From contig JAFEKR010000006.1 in assembly GCA_019022495.1 (NCBI GenBank), positions 1,736,001 through 1,800,000 on the forward strand: DNA of 64,000 nucleotides, in the 5' to 3' direction. Position numbers and translations under genes: made by a program. Positions 11,407-24,918 of this stretch are shown here, in pieces (position 1 is the first letter of the stretch; each line of letters opens with the position of its first letter). Below the pieces are notes generated by a model. It worked only from the letters and a program-made list of their open reading frames with translations, searched no databases and had not been told where the DNA came from. The DNA is from Epichloe hybrida. Its lineage: Eukaryota; Ascomycota; Sordariomycetes; Hypocreales; Clavicipitaceae.

Positions 11407-14400
11407 AGATGCAAGACGCATCAGTAAGACATCGGCACAGGGAAAAGTACTCGAACGAATGAAGAAAAACAAATGTTAGGTAGAACGCGTTGGTGTTTTG
11501 TTCCCCCCCCCCCCTGGCCTGGTCTGGTGTCAAGGTCTGGGGAGCTGTGGTGGGGTGGGCGGTCCCCTGGTGAGGACGGACGGACGGGGATGCCACGGGT
11601 GAGGCGTGAAGGAACCCCTGTGCCGTTTTGCGCTTGCTCGAGGCAAAGGTTTTGATGGCCAAGAGAAGTGAGGCGAGGATGAGAGAGAGCAACGCAAATG
11701 ACGAAAGTCGCCAACTTTGGCGGGTCGCAGGCAAACCAAGCTTGATCTGCTGTCAAGCAAAGAAAGCAGAAAGGGGTTGGGTTGCTGACAGGTACAAACA
11801 AGCAACCAGGATACTCGGACTATCAGCAGTACTGAAGAAAAGCGCTAGAGAAACCAGGGCGCCAACGAACGCAAAAACGAACTCGGAACAGAAAGCAGCG
11901 GATAAAATGAGCAGCGTAAAAATAGAGGTGGGTATATGGAAATGGGCTGACCATGTACCGTTTGTATTCTGGGCAAACTCACTGATCTCTGAAGTAGCCT
12001 CCCGAAAGCTTCGCAAAGCTTTTTTGGGACTGACTTCCGAGACAGGAGAGATTCGCTGACAAAGAAGAGAGGATGTGTTTGCCAAATGTCAGAAAATGAA
12101 GACAGGACGCCGTGGAGGGCAGCCTAGGCCAGGGCAGAAGGAAGATATGGCAACAGGTAGACCTCGGAGCTTCCCAAGCTCATGTATGTATATGTATATG
12201 TAGGCGTCTACGTCGACCAGTTTCAAGCAAGAAGACGACGAGACGAGAGGACGCAAGAGTTCAAGACGACCGGAGAGGGAACGCTCCAGGATGAAGAGAT
12301 GGCCTTCCATGTGTGTGCCTTTCCTGACTTGAGCAGGCCGGGACGCTGGCCGGGGGGTGGGAGATTGGGGGTGGGGACAGGGGGTGGGGTGCGCTGAAAA
12401 ATCCTCGGGGGCGCAACATGGCGCTCATGGAGAAGTGGTGGGATAACGAGAGATGGTGGCCGGGGTTAGGGCCAGCGCATGGAAGAAACGTGACAGGGGT
12501 GGCAGCTTCTGATGAAACGGCCAATCACCAGCGCAGCCGGGGAGTCAGGGAGCGCTATCCTTGGGACAAGCGGCCCAATGAGGCATTCGAGAACCGAGCT
12601 AAAGAGCGGGCCAGGACTCAGCCGGGAAAGGTGGTTCGAGATGGCTCAGAATGGCTCTCGACAACGTTCTGGTCTGGTCGGCTTTGCCTTTGCCTCGTGC
12701 TCTGCTTTGTGGCGCTCTCGTTTCTCGTCGCTGCTTCATGCTAGCTGCCACCATGACGCCGCGGGTTGCGCTGGGCTATGAGCGGTGTGGGTTGACTGCG
12801 CCATCAGCGCCATCAGCGCCATCACAGACGACCGCAAAGAGACGGACGGACAATCCAGATGGTTGCTTGGTTGACCCGTTGACCCGTTAGCCGTTGACAG
12901 CTGTTGGGGTGGTGCACCGGTGGACGGCTGGCAGACGGCTGGTGGACGGCTGGCAAGGTTTGGTGTCGTCGATGATGGCTGCCGGGGGAGGAAGCATGGG
13001 GACCAGGCCGTTCGTCCCCACGGATCCTATGTACATAGTGAAGCCATGTTCCCGTTGCCGCCCCTTGTTCGAGATAGGGCCACACACCCACCAACCACCA
13101 CCTACCTGCTTGCACCTCGCCCCGGGTTGATGTCGGTGCTGGATGCTGTCGACAATGGCAAGGACCGAGGGAGGCCTGCTGCGCCTGCGCACACGTCGGT
13201 CCAGCAGAGAGGTTGCAGCGGGCGATAGTGGGTAGTAGGGGCAGCCATGGAGCGCCGCTCCATCCAGATCAAGCATGAAACCTCCACGTTGAGTACAGAC
13301 TAGATGATGCCAGTCCGTTCGTGGCATTTTGTGTCCAAGCCTCTCTGCTCTCATCGGCCGAAACCTCGTCTTCTCATTCTCCCAATCTTTCTGCGCATGC
13401 TGTGTGCTGTACGTTTTGCATGTTTGTTGGCCTGCACTGCACGTCTGTAGAGGCCGGAGCCGTGGACGGAGGAGCATCGCGTCGACTTTACGGCCACAGA
13501 CAGCACTTGCCGGCCAACCTCCTTTCCCGTCGTCAACGTGGAACTTGTCCGAGTCGGTATGTACATACGTCTCTACAGCGACAAGTGTCTTTTTCATTGA
13601 CCTGAGCCAGATGATGTTGTGTTGGTGGTGGTCCACTCGGGGCACCTCCCTCACCCCTTTCGACAGCCACCGCTATTGTGAGAAGCCCCACTGAGCATAA
13701 ACGCTGGCGTGCGATTGCCAATCTCCACCGACTTGCGGTCATATCCGCCGCGTCCTTGCGCTCACTTTCTGACAGAAATATTAAGCGCGTATGAAATTGC
13801 CATGCCATGCCATGCCGCCAGGCTTCGATGTTTGTCAACTTCATGATCGGCGATGACACACTTGTGCCACGCGGGCATGATGAAGCCTTCCACGCAAGCT
13901 TCTCTCTTGTGGCAGCTGCTAAGCTCTCCAGGTCCAAGCACTGGCCGGCCTCCTTTGCCAAAAGGCGCCTTTGTTACCTGGATTTTGTACCTACAAGACA
14001 GCAGGTATAACCAACAGTGGATGGGCGGCGCTGTAGGAGGAGGGGGGGACAACGACGACGACGATCAAAATGAGAATAAAATCGTATGGGTGTACGGCCA
14101 TGTCGCGGCAGTGGCTGCTGCTTCGCTCGATGAGGGTAGCGATAAAGTGCGCTTTTGCGACGACGGAACTGATGGGAGGAAGGCTGACATTCTCCACAAC
14201 TTGGTCGGGCTGGGTGTCTTGCACGACACAAACCGTACAATGCTCACACCGTCGGCCCACCCCCTCCCTCCCTTGTCCGAGGCGCCCACCCTAGTCAGTC
14301 GTGAAACAGGAGATGATGTCCTGTCGAATCCACTGCGGATTCCCGACCTGGTCAATCTTGCGACTAAATTAAGACCATGTTGCTTGCCTGTTGCTCGACA

Positions 14401-14775
14401 AAGCGCATCACTTGATGGGCGGTGTGGATTGATATTATCAGGTTTGCTACTGCCGTCGGTATGTGAAGCCGGGAACTTTCCGCAGCGAATCGCCTGGACC
14501 ATGTTCCATGGCCTTCACCGAGGCGTGTGCCATTTCAGTTGGCCTCTTGGGTAATCAAACGCGAGGCGTGAATTGTATTCAAGACGTAAGTAAGAGCTGC
14601 ACCACTCACGGGATCGGAGACTGATTCGTCCTTGAAATGACCGCGTACTTGCGGATGTGAGGCCATTGTGACTGTCATGGAGGCGGCGCTGGGGCGATAT
14701 GAGTGTCTAGTCGAATTTAAAAATTAGCTTGATCCATGATGGGTATTTTGTCTGTCTGATGCTTGCAGATGACAA
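11407..14775. other. intergenic region, no supported gene
   Basis: Several ORFs of 140-255 codons on both strands overlap one another (for example 12887-13654 minus and 13853-14554 plus). None shows a domain, biased composition or splice logic, so none is called. A poly-C run of about ten lies near 11503-11514. Confidence 0.45.
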
Positions 14776-15164
14776 TCAGGGCACAACGTGAGCGTAGGGT
14801 TCGAAAGCCGTTTGAAAGCACTTGATGTGATATTCAAAGCCAACAACATAGTCGTCTCTACGACGGCACCACTCGATAAGCGCCATCTGGGCAACTATCA
14901 CTGAGACGGGCGGTCGAAATAGCACTGACATACCTCCAAGAATGTCAGCGAGGGACGATCCGCACAGACAGTCAAGACTTCTCGGGCTATGTTTAGGGGC
15001 TGTTCAGGTGTGATTTCCGATAGCTTAGAAGGGAGCGATGGAATCTTCCTAGACTCGCGAATTAGCTCGCGTATCTCGGTGAGTAAAACAACGGATGAAG
15101 ACGAGGCGTTTGGGGGTAAAAACAAGAAGGTAGCAAATAGATAGACTGGTGACATCCCTGTCAT
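14776..15164 (-). CDS. small spliced ORF, unknown protein
   Basis: Two open segments join in phase 0 across a 47-bp candidate intron (14887-14933; GTATGT...TTGCCCAG). Exon 1 is 14934-15164 and exon 2 is 14776-14886. The joined product is about 113 aa, starting MTGMSPVYLF and containing RELIRESRKIPS, EQPLNIAREVLTV, then IEWCRRRDDYVVGFEYHIKCF and ending HVVP. Both sides of the junction have coding-like amino-acid composition, which is why I call it. The N-terminus is hydrophobic and may be wrong; an upstream exon is possible. I do not recognise the family. It is isolated in a gene-poor block, so a gene remnant is an alternative. Confidence 0.4.
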
Positions 15165-18100
15165 CTTGTCGAAAAAAAAAAAAGGAAGGATTCCTTGCAT
15201 CTAGATTGCCGCAGATTTACAGCTCGATTGTGACAAAGTGCATTGATTGGGCAGTTGGCGCGAGGAGGGAGGCCACATCGGAGCCGTGAATGTTCAGCTG
15301 CTTTCTTTTGCTGTGGATTTGCTCATTGCAATGTTACACCATTGTGGACTGCCCGAACGTACCTTGCGCGATCCTTACTCGGTTCAAAAAGAAATAGGGG
15401 CCTAGGCTGGAAGTCAAGACAGGGTTCTGCCTGTTTGGTGCTGCCACTTCCACGTGCGGAGGTCTAATAACTATTGCCGAACCGCCATTGACAGATTAGT
15501 CGTTGATAGAAGAACAAGGTTGTCTCTCCAAGGTCCAGTCCCCGAGCATGCTCAGAGTGGTTGCTGGTTCATGCACGTCGCCCTCGAGTCCGCGTGCGGG
15601 TGCTACTCCGTACTTCGGCACACAAAGGGTGGGAGATACATACCTACGACAGAGCTTGGGCCGGAAAGTTGCCAATCTGTCCGGGGGGGAATAATGTTTC
15701 TATAATATCAAGTAGGGACGTCGACACATAAATGTGAGCAAGTCTCGTACTCTTTTCGAAGAATGTTAGCTCGAGTGCACAAGCCGGTAGGTAGACTGTC
15801 GGAAGAGAGGACCGGGATGGCGTAACATCCTTGTGCTCAACGTGGTAAGCCTGGGTCAGACGCGGGACGTGTGTGATGAACACCTGCGCTGGCCAGATTG
15901 CACGGGAACAGCAAGAAGACGAAGCACATTTTTTCCTTGAAAAACTCCGCAAAGCCCCCTCCCTCTTGATGACGACGGACCAGCGATCCCGACAAATCGG
16001 CGCCGGCCCAAAGATTGATGGGCCAAGACGGCCAGGACATGGGTCGCTGCTGGCGCAAGGGTGGGGGACACAGAGGAAGACTTGGATGGTGAGGTTCGAA
16101 TGATGGCTCTGTCCGAGGTAGGTAGCCCTTGGCCAACGTCCCAGAACTCGCGCAAAAAAATTGTAGTTGCAGCATGCACACAACAGGCACTGGTCATGAC
16201 CTTTCGACTGTGCTTGCTCCTCAGTCTGATTGTCGAAGTCAATTGAGCTCGTCTGGTTTCCTTGTCGTTTTGCTGGGTATTTGGTCCCGGAGTGGATCCG
16301 ACGACTTGTGCTGCTTGTGCTGTGAGTGGTGTCAGCGGCCGGGGTCAGCACTAAACCCTGGTCTGGGACAAAGGAGCGAGGCAAGCCCTGCAGCCCAAGA
16401 AGAGCGCATCCGTACCTGAGCGAACCCGCGAAGGTTTTCCAGTGGTGGGGGCACAGCAAGCGACCCGCGACGTAGCCGTTGTAAAAAGTAAGCTCGGCAA
16501 AACGCTCGGTCAAGTGGAAGTTGGTCGCCAATTTATGTCGGAGATGCGTGTTCAAATTGGCCTCGCGAAATAATGACAGAGCCGTTAAGTGTAGCCTCGA
16601 TGGTGCGAAGTTTGATGGCAAAGCTGTTTCCGCTGGACAGCAAGCTGGAGGGCCAGACTCCCACTATCGCTAGACGTATTCTTCGTTTATCGTGAGCAGA
16701 TCGATGCTGTGAATGACCAATGAAAGCGAGTGACGCCGGCGGCAGAGGTTCTTGTCGCGAGAATCGTAGTGCCAGGAGCTGGTGTGAGAATGCAAATAGG
16801 ATGTTATCTCGATATCGAGCAGGCCAAATGTCGTACACGAGGGCAATGCGACTTGACAAAAAGGTAGAGTGTGCAAAGGAAAAATAAAGTGGCGTTCGGT
16901 GGCTTGTCTTGTTGGCTTGTTTTGTCGGCCGAATTCGCTTGCCAGATAGACAGAACAGAGCTCGTCACAGAGCTGATATCCAGTTCAAGACACAACGTGG
17001 TTCCAGCGTTGGCCAAGCTCGCGGCGCGAATTTGACAGCTTCGTTCGCAACAAACAAGAGTCTGATCGCAGAGATTAGAGAGGTGCGAAAGAGAGGAAGG
17101 ATAGTGTAATAGTCGGTACCTTGGATGTATGTAGAAAGGTTGAACAGGGATGGGCCAGGCTTGAGAAGGGGGCTAGTTCTGTCCTGGTAAAAGACAAGTC
17201 CTTGGGGTGGGTGACCAGGGTCTGGGTTTGTCGAGTCTGGCTGGTGCCGATCAATTTTGCAGACGACGCACAAGCCCGGCTCTTACAATTCATGACTGAC
17301 TGACTTGACGGCTGGGCGTGTACTCAGTCAGCAGTCTCACCCGTTCTGCCGAATACGAGTACAATGGGGCGCCACTGTATCTGCACAGCATGAGCAAGCT
17401 TGGTAGGTACCTAATAGATCAATACTGTACTCCGTACACGTCCAGCTGTACGTACCCAAGTACGGAGGGAGTACGGAGTATGCGCGAGTATCATTGGCGC
17501 CGGTATCACACTGAATTCTTGCGCCCTGGTTGACGCAGTCTTCACTAATGGCATATTATGATAATACGATAATAGCAATCCGTAGTAATAGCAGCAACAG
17601 CAACACGGCTGCGTGGCTGTCATGGCATCTGCCCATTGTGGAGAGACGAAACAAGTGGCAGGTACGGATTAGAAACGGTCTCCATCAACGGGAGGCCAGG
17701 GGGGCATCACAATCTGCAAACCCACGACCCCCTCCCACCTTCCCCCTTCTCAGCACCACAACGGGCGACGGCGTGAAACCTTCGTACATGGCGGCCCCAG
17801 TGACAGAGAGCAACGACAACTTATTACGGGAGTATCAAAATTTGGAAGAAACGGAAGTCCGAAGACGGGATAGATAACAGAGCCTCGCGCTGTAGGGGGT
17901 AATCCGTACGGCATTATTGACAAAGGGCCGCCTCGATTGGGCATGCGCCCCTTTAGACAGACAACACCCCGAACTACATATTGGGAGGGTCCTGAATGCG
18001 ATTACAAGTTCCATGCAAAAGTCACACAAAAAAAAAAAGAACCAACATGCGCCGAGGTTGTCGGTGATGGCCAAAAATTTAAAAAAAAAAAAAAAGGAAA

Positions 18101-18441
18101 GACACCGGTCAACTACGTCGTGCAGTTGATTTGCAATCCGCAGTTTTAGGCTCTGGGCGTCTGGGCCGACGGCAATTCTACGTCATGAGTTTTCAGTCTT
18201 GGTAATGGCAGATACATGTCATGACAGGAACTTCTCCTCCATTGTCTTTTCGACTTGCAGACAAGATCTGGGTGCCGTGTGCACTGTGCGTTGACGCACA
18301 TGGTCTGACGAAAAGCTCGTGCAAATTTTTCTCCGGCGCTTCTTCAGCCGCCGCAGCCACTACTTACTTCATGTAATTACGGAGTACAAGTACTCGTGTC
18401 AAACGCACCCCACCTTTCTAACCAAAGGTAGAGTTGCTCAT

Positions 18442-18621
18442 CAGCAAAACAGCTACATTAGCAAAACGGCTTAGCTATTTTGAGCAATTATAAAATGTTC
18501 AATAGCAAAATGGCATACTCCGTACAAACAGCTTTAAAACGACAAAACCTAATATACTCTGTAAAAACCTGCATAAATTTCTCAAAGTGGCCGTTTTGCT
18601 GATATGGCCCGTTTTGCGGAT
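18442..18621. repeat. MITE-like cluster of inverted GCAAAACGGC units
   Basis: Three direct units (CAGCAAAACAGC 18442, TAGCAAAACGGC 18459, TAGCAAAATGGC 18503) face two reverse-oriented units (GGCCGTTTTGCTGAT 18589-18603 and GGCCCGTTTTGCGGA 18606-18620). Outer and inner units are near-exact inverted repeats about 120 bp apart. There is no coding capacity. This is compatible with a miniature inverted-repeat element, but no clear target-site duplication was identified. Confidence 0.45.
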
Positions 18622-20610
18622 AAGCACCATTTTTAATAGTGGGGCGATCAAATCGAGGGCCAGAGAAATGGGGCGTGGCACGAGTACGTGCTCCGTACGG
18701 ATCCGTACTCCGTACGTACAAATTACGTTCCCCCTTTTTTGCAATGCTTGACCCGCCCACCTGATGACAGGCCCACCTTTCTGGCACTATCTAGCGAATC
18801 GGCCCTCGGCCCTCGCTCTATGCTCATTTGCGACTGCCCAGTTTATCAAGTGCGTGCCTGCCTCCAATCTGGTTGTCACTTGTCACCTATTCATTAATTC
18901 TACCGAGAACCACTTCGCGCCTCTTTTGCCTGAGGCACTTAATCGCGCCATCGTTCGAGCTATGTATGAGCCGAGGGTCACAAGGCAAGCTCAGGGGTGC
19001 ACTGTGCTTTTGACTAGCTTGCTTTTCGACTAGCTTTCTATGTACTCCGTATGGAGCAGAGTAAAACCCCTGAATGATTTTACACGACTACAAGCCCCAT
19101 GTGGGGTAGCCACTAACAGCTCTTCGTGGCTTAACAAGGAGGAAGAAGCTGTTAGGAAAGATATATTATTGACCTGCTACCTCTAGTCATGTACTCGTGC
19201 AAAATCAAACAGGGATTAAACTGGATGCAGCGCCGGCAATTATTCTGCCCAGTCACTCAACACACTCAACAACCCATTTGCCTGTATAGGAGCCCGAAGT
19301 ATTGGTAGGGTCTGCAACAACCAAGCAGGCTCGTCTTTTCCCGTATCGAGATGCGTTTGTCAGAACACGCACATGTACATTGCTCCGTCCGCCTCGTCCA
19401 GGGTCGGACCAGTCACACTTGCCAATGAGCCTAACACAAATCCAGAATAGCATGAGGCACATGCCAGTTGCACGTGGAGTTTGTGTGAACGAGCTAGGCC
19501 TGTTTTTTTGGCCCTTGGTAAATTCACATGTATGGAGTCAGGAACCGGGGCCACCGATGGACACGTATGTATGTATGTAACACATCGTCGTCGAAGCTTG
19601 CGTGCATGTCTACCCTCATCAGGGGCAACTCCCTACCGTCTGAGTTCGCATGTTGGCCGCAGGGTAGGTCGTGGACGAGAAAAGGCAATAATAGCCTTCT
19701 CAATCAAAGTTGACCGGCTGGCCATTAACAGATCAAGGACAGCAAGTCGATCAATAATATTCATTATTGATAGGCAGTGACTGGGATTGACTGGGCATTT
19801 TATCTAGTGCGACCTTTGGACAATTAAAGACACAGCATGACTCACGGGACGCACATCAGGCCAGTTTTGCCACACCAAAAAAAAAACGTGCGTTTGACAG
19901 ATGCACCACGGCATCCGCTGCACATGATACCAGGAAGTCAAAGCAAGTTCCTGGCTTGCTCAACTGACACGGCTACGATGCGTGGTCTGCCGACTTGACG
20001 CAAGTTCAGGGTCGGCCCGTGTGTAGGGCTGACGAACTAGCAAAGATGCATGCGATGAAGACATTCCAACCAGCTTGTTCGACGCAGAAGCCTGGGACCC
20101 TGGCCTGGGTGTCTGCCGTGTGCTTCTGGGATTGACCACACACAGTGGCGGGAACTGATGCGGAGAGCACCTGGCCGGCGGCAGACAAGGGTGCAGCAAA
20201 ACACCTGGCAACAAACTGTCAACACCTGGCTAGTGGAGAGGTAATCCTTAATACATCCCTGCCAAATAGTCATGCTTAACATTTGGACCCTCGTGGTAGG
20301 GTCTTCAGAACGACTTGAAAAGACGCGATTCCATGGAGCCCGAAGCAGGTCTTCCAGACTGCCCAGGCTTCATCTACGAATAATTGTCTGCTAGACTAGG
20401 CCTTTGAGAACGTCTCTACCGGCTCTACCGGCTCTACAGGCAAGGAACTTATCCTGTCCCACAAAAATACATCAAATCGACATATGGCGACGCGGAAGAA
20501 CGCCAAACTCATACTCTACGACCAGTGTTCGATCTTGTCTTGTCAGACTGACGTAATAGCACAATCCATAGAGAACAAGGGTTGGACACGTCTAGGGCTG
20601 TGATATTAAC

Positions 20611-20686
20611 ATGACACACGACGCGACTATGACACGACACGACACGACACGACGCGGCTATAACACGACACGACACGACATGACAT
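20611..20686. repeat. ACACG-type tandem repeat
   Basis: Degenerate 5-bp GACAC/ACACG units in two blocks, interrupted by ACGCGGCTATA. Confidence 0.85.
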
Positions 20687-22692
20687 GCAACATCGACTCA
20701 ATGTCCCAAATGGGGAGAGCACTCTGCGGAGTAAGAAAAGGGACCAGGCGAGAGTATTCACTTGGGGGTTGAGTCGACTGGCCGGAGCATTGTCGCTATC
20801 ATGTAGTAGGACGGACTATGTGCCGACCAGCTCGTATACTAAATCCAAAGAATGATCCTCACCACGACCAAACCCGAAATTGCTGTCTGATAAACGCCTG
20901 ATGTTGAACGGCTCTTGCAAAAGAAAAGTGTTCTAGGGAGTACGGAGTACAAGGAATGCATTCCTCCCAAAATTCACCAGATAATTATCACTTGGGCTGA
21001 TCTATATCACACCGATTACGAAGCATCGCGAAGTCGGAATAGCCGGTTAGTTGTTCCGCCGCGAAAGTGCAGTCAGTACATATCGTCAGACAAAGAACTG
21101 GGCGGATGATGAACCCTGGCATAAGGGAAAATATAAAAAGACTGACACGCCCCCCCCCCACCCTCTTTCCCCCCGCACGGGACGAGTTCAAGGTTTCCTT
21201 GAGAGGCAAATCCAAATCTAGGTTTAATGCCTCACATGTGATAACGATAATATAACGTATCGTGATGAAACTCAACAACAACATGTTTCGGTCAGATTGC
21301 CAGGCACGCGATCGGGATGGGGTATTATTCATAACGGGACTTGACAACTCTTAGCAAGAACCAAGACAACCCAACCCACTCGAATCCAGAAAGAGACAGA
21401 AGCGAGTGTGCTCCAGGTGGGACAGAGTACAGACGGAGCATGACGGAGCATGCACATACGTATGTACTATGTATGTACTATGTACTCCGTACGGGAGAGT
21501 CTGTGGTCGGATCCACGCCTCTTTCCTGGATACACAGAACTGCAGAACTGACAGAGTCAGTCACAGGGATTCGTGATCTGCAGCGTCGAGAGAAGAAGGC
21601 GACAGACTGTGCAATGCGACCCACATGTCACCACTGAAGATGGATGACTCCTGGCCGTCGATGAGGAAAAGAGGGAAAGGAAAGCCTACGGATTACTCCT
21701 CTGGTGCATTGCGGAGCTAACGGATACAAAGTATGTCGAGAGAAAAAGAAGAAGATGAAGAAGCATCGTCAAGCTTGCCGTGTTCGCGCTGGACTAATTG
21801 TAAAGTTCATCACAGTTTTCCTTGCGGATGTGTATATTATGCATATGTTATCGCGGAATCTGTCGGAGTGACGTGATTGCGAGATTTGTGCGCGACAAGA
21901 GTAAAGGGACCGAAAGGGACCGACGGCACCATCCGTTCATCTTCTCATTCCTGTCCTTATTACCTCTGGTTGACTTCTCATAATACTGGGAGGATTATGT
22001 GACCGTCGGACATTTTCCAGCGCCGTGATAATAATAGTAGCCCGTACGGATTACTCTGTTTCTTCACGGACTGGATGGGCTGCCTCGGGCCAGTCTGGTG
22101 GGAGATCAGACTAATCAATTTCCCGTTTAACAAAGTTGTCGAGAGCGTGAGGCGTATTATTAGCTGCTGTCACACACTTCCTCGGAGCAACCAACCAGTC
22201 TATACCCCGTACCGAGTACTCCGTACATGTGGTTGCATACGTGGTAATTAATTATCCCCAGCATGCGTGTTTTTGAATTGGTCGATTACCGAGCACGCCA
22301 GGCGATTCTACTGGTTCTAATAAAAAACGCCATCATGGTCGCCTACGAGGGGGGGCGCAAATGCACATCAGGCTTGCTTGCATCTGGGATCTCTCGTCGT
22401 TTTGTATTTCCATTGTTTTTTTTTTTTCCTTTTTCTTTTTCTTTATCTTTTTTTTTCTCATCTTTTTCTTTTTCTTTCGGGTCGGCCCTCCGGTGTCATT
22501 GGAGGGCGACGATGGGACGTGCAAAAGACAGATGGCCTGCCCCTTTGCCGTATGTATTCAGGCCCGCGGCGTTGTTTTACGGATTGCCTGTGGCGTCTGC
22601 ATACATACACTTCATCTCACTTGTGTGTTTCGGGCAAATGAAGTTGCTACGTTGAAAACCACCATTTCAGGATGAAAGGAAGCGACCACCCT

Positions 22693-22760
22693 CCCCGGCC
22701 ATCCCATCCCATCCCATCATCCCATCCCATCATCCCATGGCATGCATGCATGCATGTATG
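22693..22760. repeat. CCCATCCCATC and GCATGCAT tracts
   Basis: Repeated CATCCC units run directly into alternating GCATGCATGCAT sequence. Confidence 0.8.
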
Positions 22761-24870
22761 GCGTGGCATGGTAATAAGGCATGCAATGCAGGAGAAGGAG
22801 AAGGAGAGTCAGACAACGGAGTCATCCCGAGCAACCCCCTGTTCCAGATTGAATTACCGCGCGCGACAAGAAGCACTTCAGGCTGTATGCCAATCCAGCC
22901 ACAAAACATCAACCCAGAGCAGATGCTGCAAAAGTTCCGGTGTGGTCACTGGACGGGACTGACTCGTCCGAAATATCAGCGTCAGGATCAATCATATCTC
23001 CTCTGCTGTCATGTCTCATGGGCCATCCCCTAGCGGATTAGTCCGTAATTAGGTCATATGACGTGTTCTTTGTTTCCAACTCTAACTCTCATGCCGAGTT
23101 CATCACCCGGCCCAACAAGACGTCCGTCTGTCCAAAACAAGTACGTTGGGAGAGGACGGATATTACAAAGGAGCGCGCCAGCATTTAATACACCAGACGC
23201 TACGCTACGCAACTGCCGCCACTGCATGTTCGCATCATCCAGGTCAAGAAGCTAATTTGCTCGCAAGACCAAGATTCCGTTTCCTCAACCCCCTCCCTTT
23301 CCCCCCTTTTCCAGCTTCATGGGGACGGGTTCTACAGCGTAAGGCGTGCGCACTCTAGAGCCATCTGTATCTGTAGTTGTCAATGCCGTGAACATATGAG
23401 AGCAGAGTCTGGCACTAGGTGCGGCGAGGGCTGTGTGTGCCATATACAATGCACGACTAGATCCAAGCCCTACGCCTAGCAAGTGGGCCACACTTGTTGA
23501 CTTCTTCTCTTTGCAAGGCATTCGTGCTGTATTACAACGGTCTGTGGCCCCCAGTGGCCAAATCTTGTAGGGCGTTCTTCAAATAATGATGCATGTAGAA
23601 GGGCTAGACCTGGACCCTGTTAGCGAAAAAGCAGCCTCGTTCGCCACATGAGCATTGTACAACGTTGACCCAAAAGAAGCATCAGGGTGCACAATCTTTA
23701 GAATTAGTCCGGGTTGAACAGAATTCAGGCCTGGACGATGATGGGCGCCCGGGGTACTTGGTCCAAGATTCGACTCATGTAACAATCTGCTGGGGTGGCG
23801 TTTCGCATTGTTCGCATCCCGATGTCCGATAGCTCAATCTTATTAGCGGCCCTCGATGTCATTGTTGAAAGATCCACCTTGCCATCGTTGATGCTTGACA
23901 AGAGGTTGAAGTTGCTGAGCTTCCATCATGAACGGCACCATTCGCACGCGGCGACTGGCTCAGCAGAGAGAGATGAAATCAAATCCGTCATGGCAACGTG
24001 TGGAATAGACGACGCAGGGATTAGAATTGAATGTGTGTCTGCAACATCAAATGAATGAACGACCAATGACTGGCTCGGACATTTTCTCCCGTGACTCCCG
24101 CGTCCTGCCGACCAATTTCTCACTCGGCAAGTGCTCGGCGTTTGACCGTCACCACCACGTCTGAACAGAGAGGACTGATCGTTTAATCCTTCTGTTCTGA
24201 ATTAGCTGCGGAAGACGACGGCCGGATGGGCGGGCGTTGACGGGTCACTTATTACTGAGCCGATGTGTAATCAGCTGGCTGATCGGCTAGCTAATCAGGA
24301 GCTCAGCCACCCGCAGATGTTACCTCGTTGATTCCGCGCATAGTCATTTGCTCGATCATCTCTGCTCGCGGTCCGCGGATGATCGATCAGTGGCTTGTAT
24401 TCAAACCAGAGTCTCGGCCGCGTCAAGGACAGCACGGAGCACTGAGCAGCGTGGCTTCAAAGCATATCAGGATTGACCAGGCTACACGCCCCCTTCATGA
24501 TTCATTCATTGCCAGCTCCTCCATTCTCCATGGACTCTGTCTTGTTGTATGTACAGTTGCCGGCTCCCGCCCGTTTGCCGGTTCTCTTCTCTCGCTCGGC
24601 ATCTCGCTGACGGATCCAGGAAAAGGCGGGCGACAATTCACGAGTCACGACCAAGGGCCTGACGGTGACGCGCTCTCCACTGTTGTCGACTCGAAGACAC
24701 CCATCTTTGTCAAGCCTCTGGTCTAGCCTCTGGTCTAGCAGCTACATGACTGCAACTGCAAAACGTTCGTTCTCGTGACAGCTCGTTCGATCGGTTCGGA
24801 ATTCGAAAGGACCAGACTGGGTGCGGCGCACTGTGTAGCGGCGGCTCAGATCAGGCTGGCATGAAAGCGG

Positions 24871-24918
24871 GGCGGGGGCTCTTGGGCGGGGGCTCTTGGG
24901 CGGGGGCTCTTGGGCGGG
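24871..24918. repeat. 14-bp minisatellite, three copies
   Basis: Unit GGCGGGGGCTCTTG occurs perfectly at 24871-24884, 24885-24898 and 24899-24912, followed by a partial fourth unit. Confidence 0.95.

Noticed and set aside
12887..13654. 255-codon minus-strand ORF
   Set aside because: Shuffled Arg/Pro/His composition, unsupported by motifs or introns.
13853..14554. 233-codon plus-strand ORF overlapping a 142-codon minus-strand ORF
   Set aside because: No domain and no composition bias typical of protein; overlapping ORFs on both strands suggest chance.
15644..16621. 325-codon minus-strand ORF
   Set aside because: A coding-like stretch near its start (LTERFAELTFYNGYV) fades into Cys/His/Pro-rich sequence with no domain, and no splice pattern extends it.
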